From assembly GCA_913057945.1 (NCBI GenBank), contig CAJXOF010000004.1:1-64000 (forward strand): a stretch of DNA of 64,000 bases, written 5' to 3'. Within the stretch, counting starts at the first letter, position 1. Every line of letters begins with the position of its first letter. A program made the translations under genes and the position numbers. The stretch comes from an uncultured Hyphomonadaceae bacterium (lineage in GTDB: Bacteria > Pseudomonadota > Alphaproteobacteria > Caulobacterales > Hyphomonadaceae). Below the pieces are notes generated by a model that had not been told where the DNA came from, ran no database searches, and worked only from the letters and a program-made list of their open reading frames with translations. Positions 45,801 to 55,199 of this stretch are shown piece by piece.

Positions 45801-46322
45801 ATGGACATGAGATATGTCCTCTTGTCGTCAAAAGGCCGTATCGGCTCGCGCACCTTCCTGCGGGGCCTGTCCGTCGTCACGGCGGCCTTCATTATCATTC
45901 AAATCGCCAATACCTTCATCTCGCCGATCTTCGGCATCCTCGTTTACCCCATGGTGTACGTATATGCCTGCCTGTTCTCAAAACGGCTGCACGATGCCGG
46001 ACATTCGGGCTGGTTCTACCTGTTATTCCTGATCGGTTACGGTGTGGTCGGCAGCATTGTGAGCGCGCTGTTGATGCCCATCCTGTCGCCGGTTGCGTTC
46101 GAGATGTACGCCCAGTTCGGGAGTGACCTGTCCGGTGCCATGGAGGCCCTGACCGAGAATATCCAGGAATTCGAGCGTCTGACGTCCCTGACCACGCTCG
46201 CGAGCTTCCTGCTCACGACGGCCTTGCTCGGCTTCATTGCGGCACGCCTGCCGACCGATCCGGACGCGAACCAGTACGGCCCGCCCACATCCCGCAATTC
46301 CATGTCCAACACTTTTTCCTGA
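45801..46322 (+). CDS. DUF805 membrane protein, second of three
   Basis: 173 aa. RIGSRTFLRG and the signature SKRLHDAGHSGWFYL identify DUF805; the end DANQYGPPTS matches the family. Compared with the first copy it has a longer loop (about 95-125). GGAGACTG precedes the ATG. Two small hairpins lie between the preceding terminator and this gene. Confidence 0.85.
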   Translation: MDMRYVLLSSKGRIGSRTFLRGLSVVTAAFIIIQIANTFISPIFGILVYPMVYVYACLFSKRLHDAGHSGWFYLLFLIGYGVVGSIVSALLMPILSPVAFEMYAQFGSDLSGAMEALTENIQEFERLTSLTTLASFLLTTALLGFIAARLPTDPDANQYGPPTSRNSMSNTFS

Positions 46323-46345
46323 AGACCCCAGAGGACCCGACCGGC

Positions 46346-47116
46346 ATGACCCATCATATGACGACGCCCATCGATCCGCATCGCCCCTGGATACGCGACG
46401 TACGGGATGATCCGGCACGCATGGACTGGATCCAGACCCTGTTCAATCCGATGGGCATGACCGGCAAGCTGCATTTCAGCCGGGCCTGGACCTTCATGTT
46501 CATGGGACGGGTGCTGTTGTTCATCGTGCCGGTTTTCGTGGCCTTTATTGCCGGTCTGGCGGGCGCGGACATGTCCGGGGCGTGGAAGCCGGTCAAGGCG
46601 ATCGGCCTGCCATTGCCGGCGCTTCTGGTGCCGTTCTTCTTTTTCACCATTTTGACCGAGTTCACGTCCTGGGTGGCGCATGTGCGCCGCTTTGCAGAAG
46701 TGAACCGGTCGACGCTGAAGGCCGCTATTGTCCTGATCCCGCTTTTCCTCGGCCTGTTGGGCTTTGCGGGCGGTGTCGTGATGGGCTCAGCGCAGTTCAA
46801 CGCCCAGCAGGCGAAGGCGGCGCAAGTTGAAGCCGCAGTTGCGGAAGGCGGCGAGGCGGCTGCTGCGCCTGCCGAAGCGCCGAAGGAAGCGAAGGGGCCG
46901 CGCCGCCCGGACGGGCCCCCGCCCACCCAGATGCAGATGGCGATGGGCGCAGGGATGGGCCTGGCAATGCCGCTCTGGGCGATCTCCTCCTTCATCGTGA
47001 TGCTGTGGACGCTGTTGCATGTCGCACGCTTGCCGAATGGCGGGGTTGGCGGCTTCCGCACCGGCAGCGACCTGACCCAGGAAGAACAGCGCCTGGAAGC
47101 CTACAAAACGGCTTAG
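46346..47116 (+). CDS. DUF805-like membrane protein, third of three
   Basis: 256 aa. [19 protein letters not shown] begins the membrane domain with about four helices; [13 protein letters not shown] aligns with the DUF805 RRLHD segment. Unlike the other two it carries an Ala/Glu/Lys/Pro-rich insert (about 155-195) and a charged end. 23 bases after the second copy. The stop overlaps lipB by four bases. Confidence 0.7.
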   Translation: MTHHMTTPIDPHRPWIRDVRDDPARMDWIQTLFNPMGMTGKLHFSRAWTFMFMGRVLLFIVPVFVAFIAGLAGADMSGAWKPVKAIGLPLPALLVPFFFFTILTEFTSWVAHVRRFAEVNRSTLKAAIVLIPLFLGLLGFAGGVVMGSAQFNAQQAKAAQVEAAVAEGGEAAAAPAEAPKEAKGPRRPDGPPPTQMQMAMGAGMGLAMPLWAISSFIVMLWTLLHVARLPNGGVGGFRTGSDLTQEEQRLEAYKTA

Positions 47117-47823
47117 GCGGGTTCGCTGACCGGGTCGGGTGCCCGCACGAGGCGGCTTTCGAACACGCTCTCGAAGGCGTCTTTCAGGGCGAGGTCGACC
47201 TCGTCCATCGTGGCGGGAATGCCAAGATCGACCAGGCTGGTGACGCCATAGCGCGGATCGGCGATGCCGCATGGTGTGATGCCGGAAAAATGCTCCAGAT
47301 CCGGCTCGACGTTCAGCGAGATGCCGTGGAAGCTGACCCATTTCTTGAGGCGCACGCCAATGGCGGCGATCTTGTCCTCACGAAGCGGTCCGCCCGCTTT
47401 CGTCCGGTCGACCCACACGCCGACGCGGCCGTCACGTGGGCCGGCATCGACATTGAAGGCTGCGAGGCCGGTGATGATCCAAGTCTCCAGATTCTGTACG
47501 AAGGCGCGCACGTCGCGCCCGCGCCGGGCAACATCCAGCATCACATAGGCGACGCGCTGGCCGGGGCCATGATATGTGTATTGGCCGCCGCGCCCCGCAT
47601 CGAAGACGGGAAAACGGGCAGGGTCGCGCAGATCGTCCGGCTTTGCTGAGGTTCCGGACGTATAGAGGGGCGGATGCTCCAAAAACCATACCAGTTCCGG
47701 CGCGTCCTCCTCGCGGATCGCACGGGCGCGCGCCTCCATGAATTGGACCGCGTGCTCATAAGGAACCAGGCGCTTTGAGACGGCCCATTCTGTGTCGGGG
47801 AATTTCTGCATCACACGGGGCAT
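47113..47823 (-). CDS. lipB: Octanoyltransferase LipB
   Basis: 236 aa from ATG 47823. [16 protein letters not shown], the Lys region [19 protein letters not shown] and the catalytic Cys in GITPCGI are complete. It moves octanoyl groups from ACP to lipoate-dependent proteins. A longer frame would run into the tRNA-Leu gene on the other strand, so I reject it; ATG 47811 is also possible. Neither has a strong ribosome site. Confidence 0.92.
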   Translation of the reverse strand: MPRVMQKFPDTEWAVSKRLVPYEHAVQFMEARARAIREEDAPELVWFLEHPPLYTSGTSAKPDDLRDPARFPVFDAGRGGQYTYHGPGQRVAYVMLDVARRGRDVRAFVQNLETWIITGLAAFNVDAGPRDGRVGVWVDRTKAGGPLREDKIAAIGVRLKKWVSFHGISLNVEPDLEHFSGITPCGIADPRYGVTSLVDLGIPATMDEVDLALKDAFESVFESRLVRAPDPVSEPA

Positions 47824-47896
47824 ATAGGCGACATTCGGGGCTTCACAAAGTGCTGGTGTCGCCTTATACGGCCCGTCTGCCTCAATGAAGACCAGT

Positions 47897-47981
47897 GCGG
47901 TCATGGCGGAATTGGTAGACGCGCAGCGTTGAGGTCGCTGTGGGGCAACCCGTGGAGGTTCGAGTCCTCTTGACCGCACCA
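47897..47981 (+). tRNA. tRNA-Leu (anticodon GAG)
   Basis: 85 nt with encoded CCA. Acceptor GCGGTCA/TGACCGC, anticodon stem CAGCG/CGCTG with loop TTGAGGT giving GAG, long variable arm (TGGGGCAACCCGT) and T-loop GGTTCGAGTCC. Confidence 0.97.
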
Positions 47982-48019
47982 TTTTCAATCGTTCCAGCCT
48001 CGCTGAACCCATTGAAAAT
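47981..48019 (+). terminator. Inverted repeat directly after tRNA-Leu(GAG)
   Basis: ATTTTCAAT and ATTGAAAAT form a perfect 9-bp AT-rich stem, with an inner GTTC/GAAC pair. It starts on the last base of the tRNA. It could stop transcription or protect the 3' end; no U-run follows. Confidence 0.4.
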
Positions 48020-48203
48020 GACTGTCTGACGGATGCCCGCTTCAATTCGTTCCGTGAAGACTCGCGTTCAGGGCTGGTGCGACTCTCTCAATTCACCGCG
48101 CGCACCAATCGCTGTGGGCACCCTGTGAGATTCCTGCGAATCCCGGCTAGCTCTGCGTATTCGGTTCTTGCCGACGCATCGTAACCCCGGCAAGAGAGGC
48201 CCC

Positions 48204-49586
48204 ATGACAGACTCGTCCGCTCAGCCTGGCCAGACCGCCGAGACGCCCAACGTCGACCCGGATATGCTGGAAGACATCATCGATGCCGTCGACGAAAAGG
48301 ACACGCGCTGGCTGGCGCGGACGCTGCAGCGCATGCACCCGGCTGATGCCGCAGATGCGCTGGAAGCCCTCTCCTTCGATACGTTCTCGGAGGCGGTGGA
48401 ATTGCTCGGCGGCGAGCTGCCGGCCGATATTCTCATCGAGCTGCGCGATTCCTACCGGGAAGAGGCGGTTGAAGTCCTGCCGGACGCCGCCGTGGCCAGC
48501 GCGCTCGACGAACTCGACTCCGATGACGCGACCACGATCCTTGAAGACCTTGAGGACGAGCGGCGCGAACGCATTCTGGAAGACCTCGCCCCAATTGACC
48601 GGGCCCAGCTGGAACGCGGCCTCTCCTATGAAGAGGATACGGCCGGCCGTCTCATGCAGACGGAATTCGTGGCGGCGCCGGAATACTGGACCGTGGGTCA
48701 TGCCATCGATCATGCGCGGGAGCTGGGCGAGGAATTGCCGGAAGTCTTCTACGAACTCTATGTCACCGATCCCGGCCACCGCCTGATGGGCATTGTGCCG
48801 CTGGCCACATTGCTGCGCACCCCGCGGGACGTCCAGCTGTCCGACATCATGGAAGACCCGCTTTCGTCCCTGAAGCCGGAGATGGACCAGGAAGAAGTGG
48901 CCTTCCAGTTTCGCAAATACTCCCTCGCGGCGGCACCGGTCACCGATGAAGGCGACCGGCTGGTCGGAATGATCACGGTCGATGACATGGTCGACGTCAT
49001 GCAGGAAGAGAACGCGGAAGACCTGCTCTCCCTGCTCAACGTTCGCTCTGCCGATGGCGCCGATACGGTCTGGGACACGGTCAAGGCGCGCGCCCCGTGG
49101 CTGGGTGTGAACCTGTTTTCCGCCTTCATCGCTTCGGCCATCATTTCCCTGTTCGAAGCCGCCATCGCGCAGGTCGTGGCGCTGGCCGTGCTGATGCCGG
49201 TCGTGGCGGCGCTGGGCGGCAATGCCGGCAGCCAGGGCCTCGCGGTGGCTGTGCGCGCCATCGCCGAGCGCCAGTTGGACGGGGCCGCCGCGCGCCGGGC
49301 CATCCTGCGCGAAGTGCTTAGCGGCTGCGTCAATGGCGTGATCTTCGCCGTGGGCGTCGGGCTGATCTCGCTCGTCTGGTTCCGCGACATCGAGTTGGCG
49401 CTCGTCATAAGCGTGGCCATGCTCGCAACCTTCATCTGGGCGGGCCTGTCGGGCATCCTCGTGCCGCTCGGCTTGAAACGCCTCGGCGCAGACCCTGCCG
49501 TCGCCTCCTCGGTCTTCGTCCTGACGCTCACCGATGTGATGGCTTTCTTCAGTTTTCTCGGTCTGGCGTCCCTCGTGCTCCTGTAA
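48204..49586 (+). CDS. mgtE: Magnesium transporter MgtE
   Basis: 460 aa. An acidic N-domain (about 30-140), two CBS domains (about 140-260) and five C-terminal helices with the pore segment GGNAGSQG. Mg2+ binding to the N/CBS part closes the pore in the family. The start MTDSSAQPGQ follows AGAGAGG. A 7-bp stem CTTGCCG/CGGCAAG (48167-48194) lies just before the ribosome site; I see no known Mg riboswitch. Confidence 0.94.
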   Translation: MTDSSAQPGQTAETPNVDPDMLEDIIDAVDEKDTRWLARTLQRMHPADAADALEALSFDTFSEAVELLGGELPADILIELRDSYREEAVEVLPDAAVASALDELDSDDATTILEDLEDERRERILEDLAPIDRAQLERGLSYEEDTAGRLMQTEFVAAPEYWTVGHAIDHARELGEELPEVFYELYVTDPGHRLMGIVPLATLLRTPRDVQLSDIMEDPLSSLKPEMDQEEVAFQFRKYSLAAAPVTDEGDRLVGMITVDDMVDVMQEENAEDLLSLLNVRSADGADTVWDTVKARAPWLGVNLFSAFIASAIISLFEAAIAQVVALAVLMPVVAALGGNAGSQGLAVAVRAIAERQLDGAAARRAILREVLSGCVNGVIFAVGVGLISLVWFRDIELALVISVAMLATFIWAGLSGILVPLGLKRLGADPAVASSVFVLTLTDVMAFFSFLGLASLVLL

Positions 49587-49693
49587 ATTGGGCAGTTTTG
49601 GGCGGATTCTCGCGTCTCGGGTGAATGGGCGCGCGATTTGCAGCGCTTGCCCGTAGTAAAAAGTCAAACTGTCCCAAAACGGGAGCCATATGC

Positions 49694-50884
49694 ATGGCCC
49701 GTCAAATGCGCACGTCCGACAAGGGGGTCGAACTCATCAAGAGTTTCGAGGGCTTCCGTGCGCGCGCAAGCCGCCTGCCGGATGGCAAATGGCTGATCGG
49801 GTATGGCCATATGGAAACCGCACGGGCCGGGCTGACGGTCAGCGCGTTCGATGCCGAACTGATCCTGCGCTTTCATGATTTGAAGCGCGTCGAAAACCAT
49901 CTGGCCCAGCAGGTCTTCACGCCGCTGAACCAGAACGAGTTCGATGCCCTGGTCTCCTTTGCGTTCAATATCGGCCTGAAAGCCTTCGACGCCTCCGACG
50001 TGCTGGCACATCTCAATTCGGGTGACCGCATCCTGGCGGCCGAAGCGATGAACGGCTGGCGCCGGGGCAGGGTGGATGGCCAGATTCGTGTGATTGACGG
50101 CCTCGTGCGCCGCCGCGCCGTCGAAGTGGCCATGTTCCTGGATACACCGGGCAAGCGTGTGGCGATTCCGAGTGCGCTTGTCCGCCCCGAACGCGACGGA
50201 CTGGCCGGCCTGAACGGCGGGCGCGAAACCTCCATCGTGGTGGAGCCGCGGCCCGATCAGGACCGCAGCCGAACCGGCGCAGAGCGCGAGAGCGCCCCGG
50301 AGGCCGCGGCCCGCGCCGTGGCCCAGCGCCTGACCCGGATCCTCGGGGAGAATGGGTCCCGCGCGACCGGTGAGCCGGAGGCCGAGCCTGCCGGTGACGA
50401 GACGGTTGCCGAAATCACCCGCGCCGTGTCCGCGCTGGCGGGGCCGGAAGGCAATGGCGATACGGCGTCCCCGCCAGCCTCCATGTCGGAACGTCGCCGC
50501 GCCTATCGCCCGCCAAACCTGTCTGACCCGGAAGGTCAGGGCATGACGCTCGACAATCTCGCGGTACGCAGGTCCGACCAGGTCATGATCGATGACCTTG
50601 CCCCGGTGGAGGTCGATACATCCCGCCTGACGACCCCGGCCCAGGACGAAGTCGCCGATTTCGCCCCGGCCCATGGCTGGCGCTGGCTACCCTTTGCGCT
50701 GCTGGCCGGTCTCGGCACAATTGGCTTATATGACGGGCTTCGCCGTATCCTGACGCAGTCGGGTGCCCGGATGGGAGAGGCCGCGAGCCAGACCTATACC
50801 GGCCCCCTGATGGCGCTGGGTGGCGGCTTTCTTTTGTTCGTGTCTGTCTATTATCTGTACCGGATGCTGGCTCAGGAAGATTAG
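49694..50884 (+). CDS. spmX: SpmX-like lysozyme-fold membrane protein
   Basis: 396 aa. An N-terminal GH24 lysozyme-like domain (1-150), a Glu/Pro/Ala/Arg-rich linker (about 170-320), and two C-terminal helices (about 329-348 and 370-390): the architecture of Caulobacter SpmX, which localises DivJ and, in relatives, stalk synthesis. Glu19 (SFEGFR) keeps the lysozyme acid, but the usual Asp is Leu28 and the usual Thr is Leu34 (LPDGKWLIGYGH), so catalysis should be weak or absent, as known for SpmX-type domains. GGGAG lies eight bases before the ATG. Confidence 0.85.
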   Translation: MARQMRTSDKGVELIKSFEGFRARASRLPDGKWLIGYGHMETARAGLTVSAFDAELILRFHDLKRVENHLAQQVFTPLNQNEFDALVSFAFNIGLKAFDASDVLAHLNSGDRILAAEAMNGWRRGRVDGQIRVIDGLVRRRAVEVAMFLDTPGKRVAIPSALVRPERDGLAGLNGGRETSIVVEPRPDQDRSRTGAERESAPEAAARAVAQRLTRILGENGSRATGEPEAEPAGDETVAEITRAVSALAGPEGNGDTASPPASMSERRRAYRPPNLSDPEGQGMTLDNLAVRRSDQVMIDDLAPVEVDTSRLTTPAQDEVADFAPAHGWRWLPFALLAGLGTIGLYDGLRRILTQSGARMGEAASQTYTGPLMALGGGFLLFVSVYYLYRMLAQED

Positions 50885-50920
50885 GCTGACAGGCAAGGGA
50901 AGTCTTGCTAAGTCACCCGC

Positions 50921-52093
50921 ATGATCCCGAACACATATCCTACATTGAACTTCGATCTCGGCGAAACCGCCGACATGATCCGCGAGACTGTGGCGAGTTT
51001 TGCCCAGAACGAGATCGCGCCCCGCGCCGCTGAAATCGACCGGACGGACACATTTCCGCGCGACCTGTTGCCCAAGATGGGCGAGCTTGGCCTGCTTGGC
51101 ATCACGGTCGAGGAAGAGTGGGGGGGTACCGGCCTTGGCTATCTCGAACATGTGGTCGCGATGGAGGAAATCTCCCGCGCGTCCGCCTCTGTGGGCCTGT
51201 CTTACGGGGCGCACTCAAATCTCTGCGTCAACCAGCTGCGCCGCTGGGGCAATGACGACCAGAAATCCCGCTATCTGCCGAAACTCGTTTCCGGTGAGCA
51301 TCTGGGCGCCCTCGCCATGAGCGAAAGCGGCGCCGGCTCTGATGTCGTGTCGATGAAGCTGCGCGCGGAGAAGAAGGGCGACCGCTATGTGCTGAACGGC
51401 ACCAAGATGTGGATCACCAATGCGCCGGACGCCGACACGCTGGTTGTTTACGCCAAGACCGAGCCGCAGGCTGGCTCGCGCGGCATCACCGCCTTCCTGA
51501 TCGAGCGCGACTTCAAGGGTTTCTCGGTGGCCCAGAAACTCGACAAGCTGGGCATGCGCGGATCGGAGACGGGGGAACTCGTCTTTGAGGATTGCGAAGT
51601 GCCCGAAGAGAACGTCATGGGGCCGCTGAATGGCGGCGTGGGCGTTCTGATGAGCGGGCTGGATTATGAGCGCGCCGTCCTGTCAGCGGGGCCGACCGGC
51701 ATCATGCAGGCCTGCATGGATGTCGTGATCCCTTACATCCATGACCGGAAACAATTCGGCCAGTCGATTGGCGAGTTCCAACTGATCCAGGGCAAGGTGG
51801 CGGACATGTATGTCCAGATGAATGCGGCCAAGGCCTATGTCTATGCCGTCGCCAAATCCTGCGACCGGGGCGAGACGACTCGCAAGGATGCCGCCGGCGC
51901 CATTCTGTATGCGGCCGAAACCGCCACCAAGCTGGCGCTCGACGCGATCCAGATCCTCGGCGGCAATGGCTATATCAATGAATACCCCACCGGACGCCTG
52001 TTGCGCGATGCCAAGCTCTACGAGATCGGGGCAGGGACCTCGGAGATCCGCCGTTGGTTGATTGGCCGGGAACTTTTCGGCGAAACGGCTTGA
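50921..52093 (+). CDS. ivd: Isovaleryl-CoA dehydrogenase
   Basis: 390 aa acyl-CoA dehydrogenase. FAD/substrate segments [14 protein letters not shown] and [13 protein letters not shown], and [13 protein letters not shown], which holds the catalytic Glu in the position diagnostic of isovaleryl-CoA dehydrogenase. C-terminal [19 protein letters not shown]. It oxidises isovaleryl-CoA in leucine breakdown; the next enzymes, MCC and LiuC, lie downstream. Confidence 0.93.
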   Translation: MIPNTYPTLNFDLGETADMIRETVASFAQNEIAPRAAEIDRTDTFPRDLLPKMGELGLLGITVEEEWGGTGLGYLEHVVAMEEISRASASVGLSYGAHSNLCVNQLRRWGNDDQKSRYLPKLVSGEHLGALAMSESGAGSDVVSMKLRAEKKGDRYVLNGTKMWITNAPDADTLVVYAKTEPQAGSRGITAFLIERDFKGFSVAQKLDKLGMRGSETGELVFEDCEVPEENVMGPLNGGVGVLMSGLDYERAVLSAGPTGIMQACMDVVIPYIHDRKQFGQSIGEFQLIQGKVADMYVQMNAAKAYVYAVAKSCDRGETTRKDAAGAILYAAETATKLALDAIQILGGNGYINEYPTGRLLRDAKLYEIGAGTSEIRRWLIGRELFGETA

Positions 52094-52138
52094 TATCCAG
52101 TAGAAAATGAAACATTATAACATGAGTGGGAGGCGCTC

Positions 52139-53311
52139 ATGTTACGGTTTTTGACTCTGCTGGTGATCGGTCTGACAGGTTTCGGCTCAGCCAGCGCCGA
52201 CCAGCCTTCAGCATGTATTTCGGACCGAGAACAAATGCTCAGTCTTGATTACAGCGCATTCGACCAAGACCCGCAGCTGGGATGGCGATCCGTTGCTGAT
52301 CGCCCGGAATGTCGGCTGGAGGCTGCGGACTTGCTTCGAGCGTATCATGAGCGGCTTCAGGCGCGTGGTGAGCCTGTTATCTGGGATACCGCACAGGGCA
52401 GTGTGACACTTTCGGACACAGGCGAGGTGGGCATTCTGTACTGGCATGAGGGACAGCTACGGGCCATGGCAGGACAGTATGCTCAGGCTGCTGCATTGTT
52501 TCAGAAAAGTCTCAAGCCTGCGGACAAGAATTACGATGCATGGAACCAGTACGCACTCGGCTCGATTGCCTTTCTGGGATCAGACCATGATGAGCTTGTG
52601 GCCAATCGCAATAGCCTCGCAAGAAGTTTCCCGGAGTCTCTAAATCTGCGCGTGCTGGATCGACTGATCCGGTGTTTCGGGAAGCCTTACGTCTACGCCT
52701 ACTCGGCGCAGGCGTGCGCGGAAGAAAATGCCGATCAGGAACATATCGCTGAAAATCCGTGCCCCGGAAGCATAATTGCTTTGCTCGGGCCCGATTACAG
52801 GTCTTTCAATAGCGATACCAGCGGTGGTGGATGGAGATTCGTAGCGGACAAGGAGGGTTGCAAAGGCATAGCGGCGGATTTGATCAAGACATATCGCGAA
52901 ACCAAGATCGCCGGCCAGACACGCAGTCTGCTGCATCACGAAGCGCAGCTGCGCGGGGCCGTGGGGGACTATGCGGAAGCAATTGCCTTGCTGGAAGAGA
53001 TTCTTGAGACGGAGCCGGACATATCCAACCGTCTATATCATCAGGCGGAGATTGCATTCTTTCGACGGGACAAGGACGCGCTTCTCGCCAGCAGAACGTC
53101 TCTCGCCAAACTACCGAAGCCTGATGAATTCGACGGGGGTGTGGAACGCTTCAAGGAACACTTCCCCGATCAACGGCCGCCGACATGGCCTATAAACCTC
53201 GATGTTGTGGATGGGCTCATCAACTGTTTCGACAAACCCTACAGCGAAGCCTATTCTTCAGCTGTCGGCCACAATAAATGCCCAATCAGGCCGGGCAGCA
53301 CTTTTCCTTGA
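52139..53311 (+). CDS. Secreted protein with an internal duplication, function unknown
   Basis: 390 aa with a signal peptide (FGSASADQ). Two homologous halves of about 170 residues: WRSVADRPECRLEAADLLRA, HEGQLRAMAGQYAQAAALF and RCFGKPYVYAYS in the first match WRFVADKEGCKGIAADLIKT, HEAQLRGAVGDYAEAIALL and NCFDKPYSEAYS in the second. The helices around AMAGQYAQAAALF look TPR-like, and Cys positions are conserved between halves. Base composition is a little less GC-rich than the neighbours. It interrupts the leucine genes and overlaps the convergent patatin gene by 26 bases. Confidence 0.75.
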   Translation: MLRFLTLLVIGLTGFGSASADQPSACISDREQMLSLDYSAFDQDPQLGWRSVADRPECRLEAADLLRAYHERLQARGEPVIWDTAQGSVTLSDTGEVGILYWHEGQLRAMAGQYAQAAALFQKSLKPADKNYDAWNQYALGSIAFLGSDHDELVANRNSLARSFPESLNLRVLDRLIRCFGKPYVYAYSAQACAEENADQEHIAENPCPGSIIALLGPDYRSFNSDTSGGGWRFVADKEGCKGIAADLIKTYRETKIAGQTRSLLHHEAQLRGAVGDYAEAIALLEEILETEPDISNRLYHQAEIAFFRRDKDALLASRTSLAKLPKPDEFDGGVERFKEHFPDQRPPTWPINLDVVDGLINCFDKPYSEAYSSAVGHNKCPIRPGSTFP

Positions 53312-55082
53312 CCTTCGTGCCTTCGAAGGCCTGCAGCGTGGCGACATAGCCAGCCTCGACGGTTTCGTCGAATGCCTTCCAGTCGCGTAACTGGACACCC
53401 GCCAGTTGCGGCAGGACCAGCACGTCGGCCATGTCGTGACCGAACTTCGTGTCTGCACGGATCGTTGCGGTTCGCATCAACAGGCCCGCAATCGGCGGCG
53501 GGCTGGAGAAGCCATTATTGAACACCCAGCGGAAAAAGCCCGGAGGTTCTGAAAACTCTTCAAGGTCGATGTTTTCCGGCTGGCGCGTGACATCCGATCC
53601 GACGACAAAACCGCGATGCAGGTCGCGCATGATGTCCGCCGGGAAATTGTTCAGCACCGCGCCATCGACCAGCAAATCCTTGCCGTCCACGACCGGCGGC
53701 AGGATGCCCGGCAGGGAGATGGTGGCTCGCAGGGCCTCGCGCAGCAGGCCTTCGCGGTGGATGCGGGTCGAGCCGGTGGTGAGGTTGGTTGACGTGCAGA
53801 AGAAGGGAATGTCGAGGTCGCCGATCTCGGCCTCTCCGAAATGTTCCTTGAGGCGCGCATTGACGCGCGCGCCCTTGACCATGCCGACCACAGGCAGGTG
53901 ATAATCCCCGAGTGGATTGCTGTCGACAAAGGCCTTGCGGATGCGCGTCTCGATCTCGTCATCGCTCCAGCCCATGGCGACACAGGCGGCGATGACCGAG
54001 CCCATCGAGGCCCCGCCCACAAAGTCGATCGGCAGGCCCAGTTCGCGCATCGCCCGGACGACGCCGATATGGGAATAGGCGCGTGCGCCGCCGCCGGACA
54101 GGATCAGGCCGACCGACACGCCGGCCATGATCCGGGCCAGCCGGTCACAGTCCTGGCCTTCGACCCGGCTCCAGTGAAAGACGCGGGTCGCGCCGGAGGC
54201 AGCCATCCATTGGGCGGGCTTGGCCCCCTGGCGTTCGTCGCTGTGATGCAGCAGCAGGACATCGACCAGTTTCAGCGCGCGGGCAGGGGATTGGTCATCC
54301 GGCATCAACGGATTGGACGGGCGCGCATCAGCGCGGCCAACGACCCAGATCCGGTCGGCCTGACGCATCGACAGGCGGTACCAGGCATTGTCCCCGATGG
54401 CCGAGATCAGGATCACCACGTCATGCGTGCGCTCCAGTTCGTCGAAATAGGCGGCGGGGCGCTCGTCGCCCATCTTCCCGTCCACGATAATGGCTTTGCG
54501 GCCGAGGCGTTCGAGCGCCTGTTTCAGGGACCGGGCCCGCAGCTTGAGGTCAATCGTCGGGGACGTCGCCACCAGGGTGAACACTTTCGGCGCGGCGCTG
54601 GCCACCCGGTCGCCGGACTTGCCGAGGCGAAGCAGGATCACCCGGATCATCGCTTCCAGCAGTTCCGGCTCGGCGCGGACCATCCGGTCCCATCCCTTGC
54701 GGGAGACGCCGACAAGTTCGGTGTCGCGCAAGGCGTAGACCGAACTGGTGTGGGGGGCATCATTCGGCTGGCCGTCGCCGGTCAGGTCGACCCCGCCCAG
54801 GAACAGGGACATCTCGCCAGCCGGTTCGCCGGAGCGGATGTGGCCCACGAATTCTGTCTTGCCGTGGGGGCCTTCGCGGAAGATGCCCAGCGTGCCGGAC
54901 AGGACGAAATAGAGCGTGTCTGCGGGCTCGCCTGCGAGGTAGAGCGGCTTGCCAGCCGGAAGGGAAAACCAGTCGGCTTCCTTGCCGGCGGCCTTCATCG
55001 CCCGGCGCGGGACATCCTTCAGGAATTCGATGGCCCGCAGGCGGGGAGTGATATCAATGCCCATGTTGAAGAACATGCCCAT
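53286..55082 (-). CDS. Patatin-like phospholipase with cyclic-nucleotide-binding domain (NTE-like)
   Basis: 598 aa. N-terminal cNMP-binding fold (about 20-150), a middle region resembling the NTE/RssA linker, then patatin with oxyanion loop SGGGARAYSHIG, nucleophile GGASMGS and Asp in VDGAVLNN. It likely hydrolyses phospholipids or lysophospholipids at the membrane. The C-terminus ends in Cys-Cys-Pro-Ala. AAGGGAAT precedes the ATG. Strand and function differ from the surrounding leucine genes. Confidence 0.88.
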   Translation of the reverse strand: MGMFFNMGIDITPRLRAIEFLKDVPRRAMKAAGKEADWFSLPAGKPLYLAGEPADTLYFVLSGTLGIFREGPHGKTEFVGHIRSGEPAGEMSLFLGGVDLTGDGQPNDAPHTSSVYALRDTELVGVSRKGWDRMVRAEPELLEAMIRVILLRLGKSGDRVASAAPKVFTLVATSPTIDLKLRARSLKQALERLGRKAIIVDGKMGDERPAAYFDELERTHDVVILISAIGDNAWYRLSMRQADRIWVVGRADARPSNPLMPDDQSPARALKLVDVLLLHHSDERQGAKPAQWMAASGATRVFHWSRVEGQDCDRLARIMAGVSVGLILSGGGARAYSHIGVVRAMRELGLPIDFVGGASMGSVIAACVAMGWSDDEIETRIRKAFVDSNPLGDYHLPVVGMVKGARVNARLKEHFGEAEIGDLDIPFFCTSTNLTTGSTRIHREGLLREALRATISLPGILPPVVDGKDLLVDGAVLNNFPADIMRDLHRGFVVGSDVTRQPENIDLEEFSEPPGFFRWVFNNGFSSPPPIAGLLMRTATIRADTKFGHDMADVLVLPQLAGVQLRDWKAFDETVEAGYVATLQAFEGTKVKEKCCPA

Positions 55083-55199
55083 TTCGATTCCCTTTTCAAA
55101 GCCTTTCGCTCATCCCCTGTGTTTCAAATTCGCATGACGCCCGCGTGACAGGTGGACCGGGCGCCGCTAAGCAGGCACAAAATTCCAGTGGGAGGCGTT

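Noticed and set aside
47824..48045. Longer LipB starting upstream of ATG 47823
   Set aside because: The added part runs across tRNA-Leu(GAG) on the other strand and lacks LipB sequence.
48046..48203. Mg-responsive riboswitch before mgtE
   Set aside because: Only a simple 7-bp stem near the ribosome site is visible; no known Mg riboswitch pattern could be recognised.
48147..49667. 506-codon minus-strand frame antisense to mgtE
   Set aside because: MgtE is complete on the plus strand; the frame is compositionally biased and without domains.
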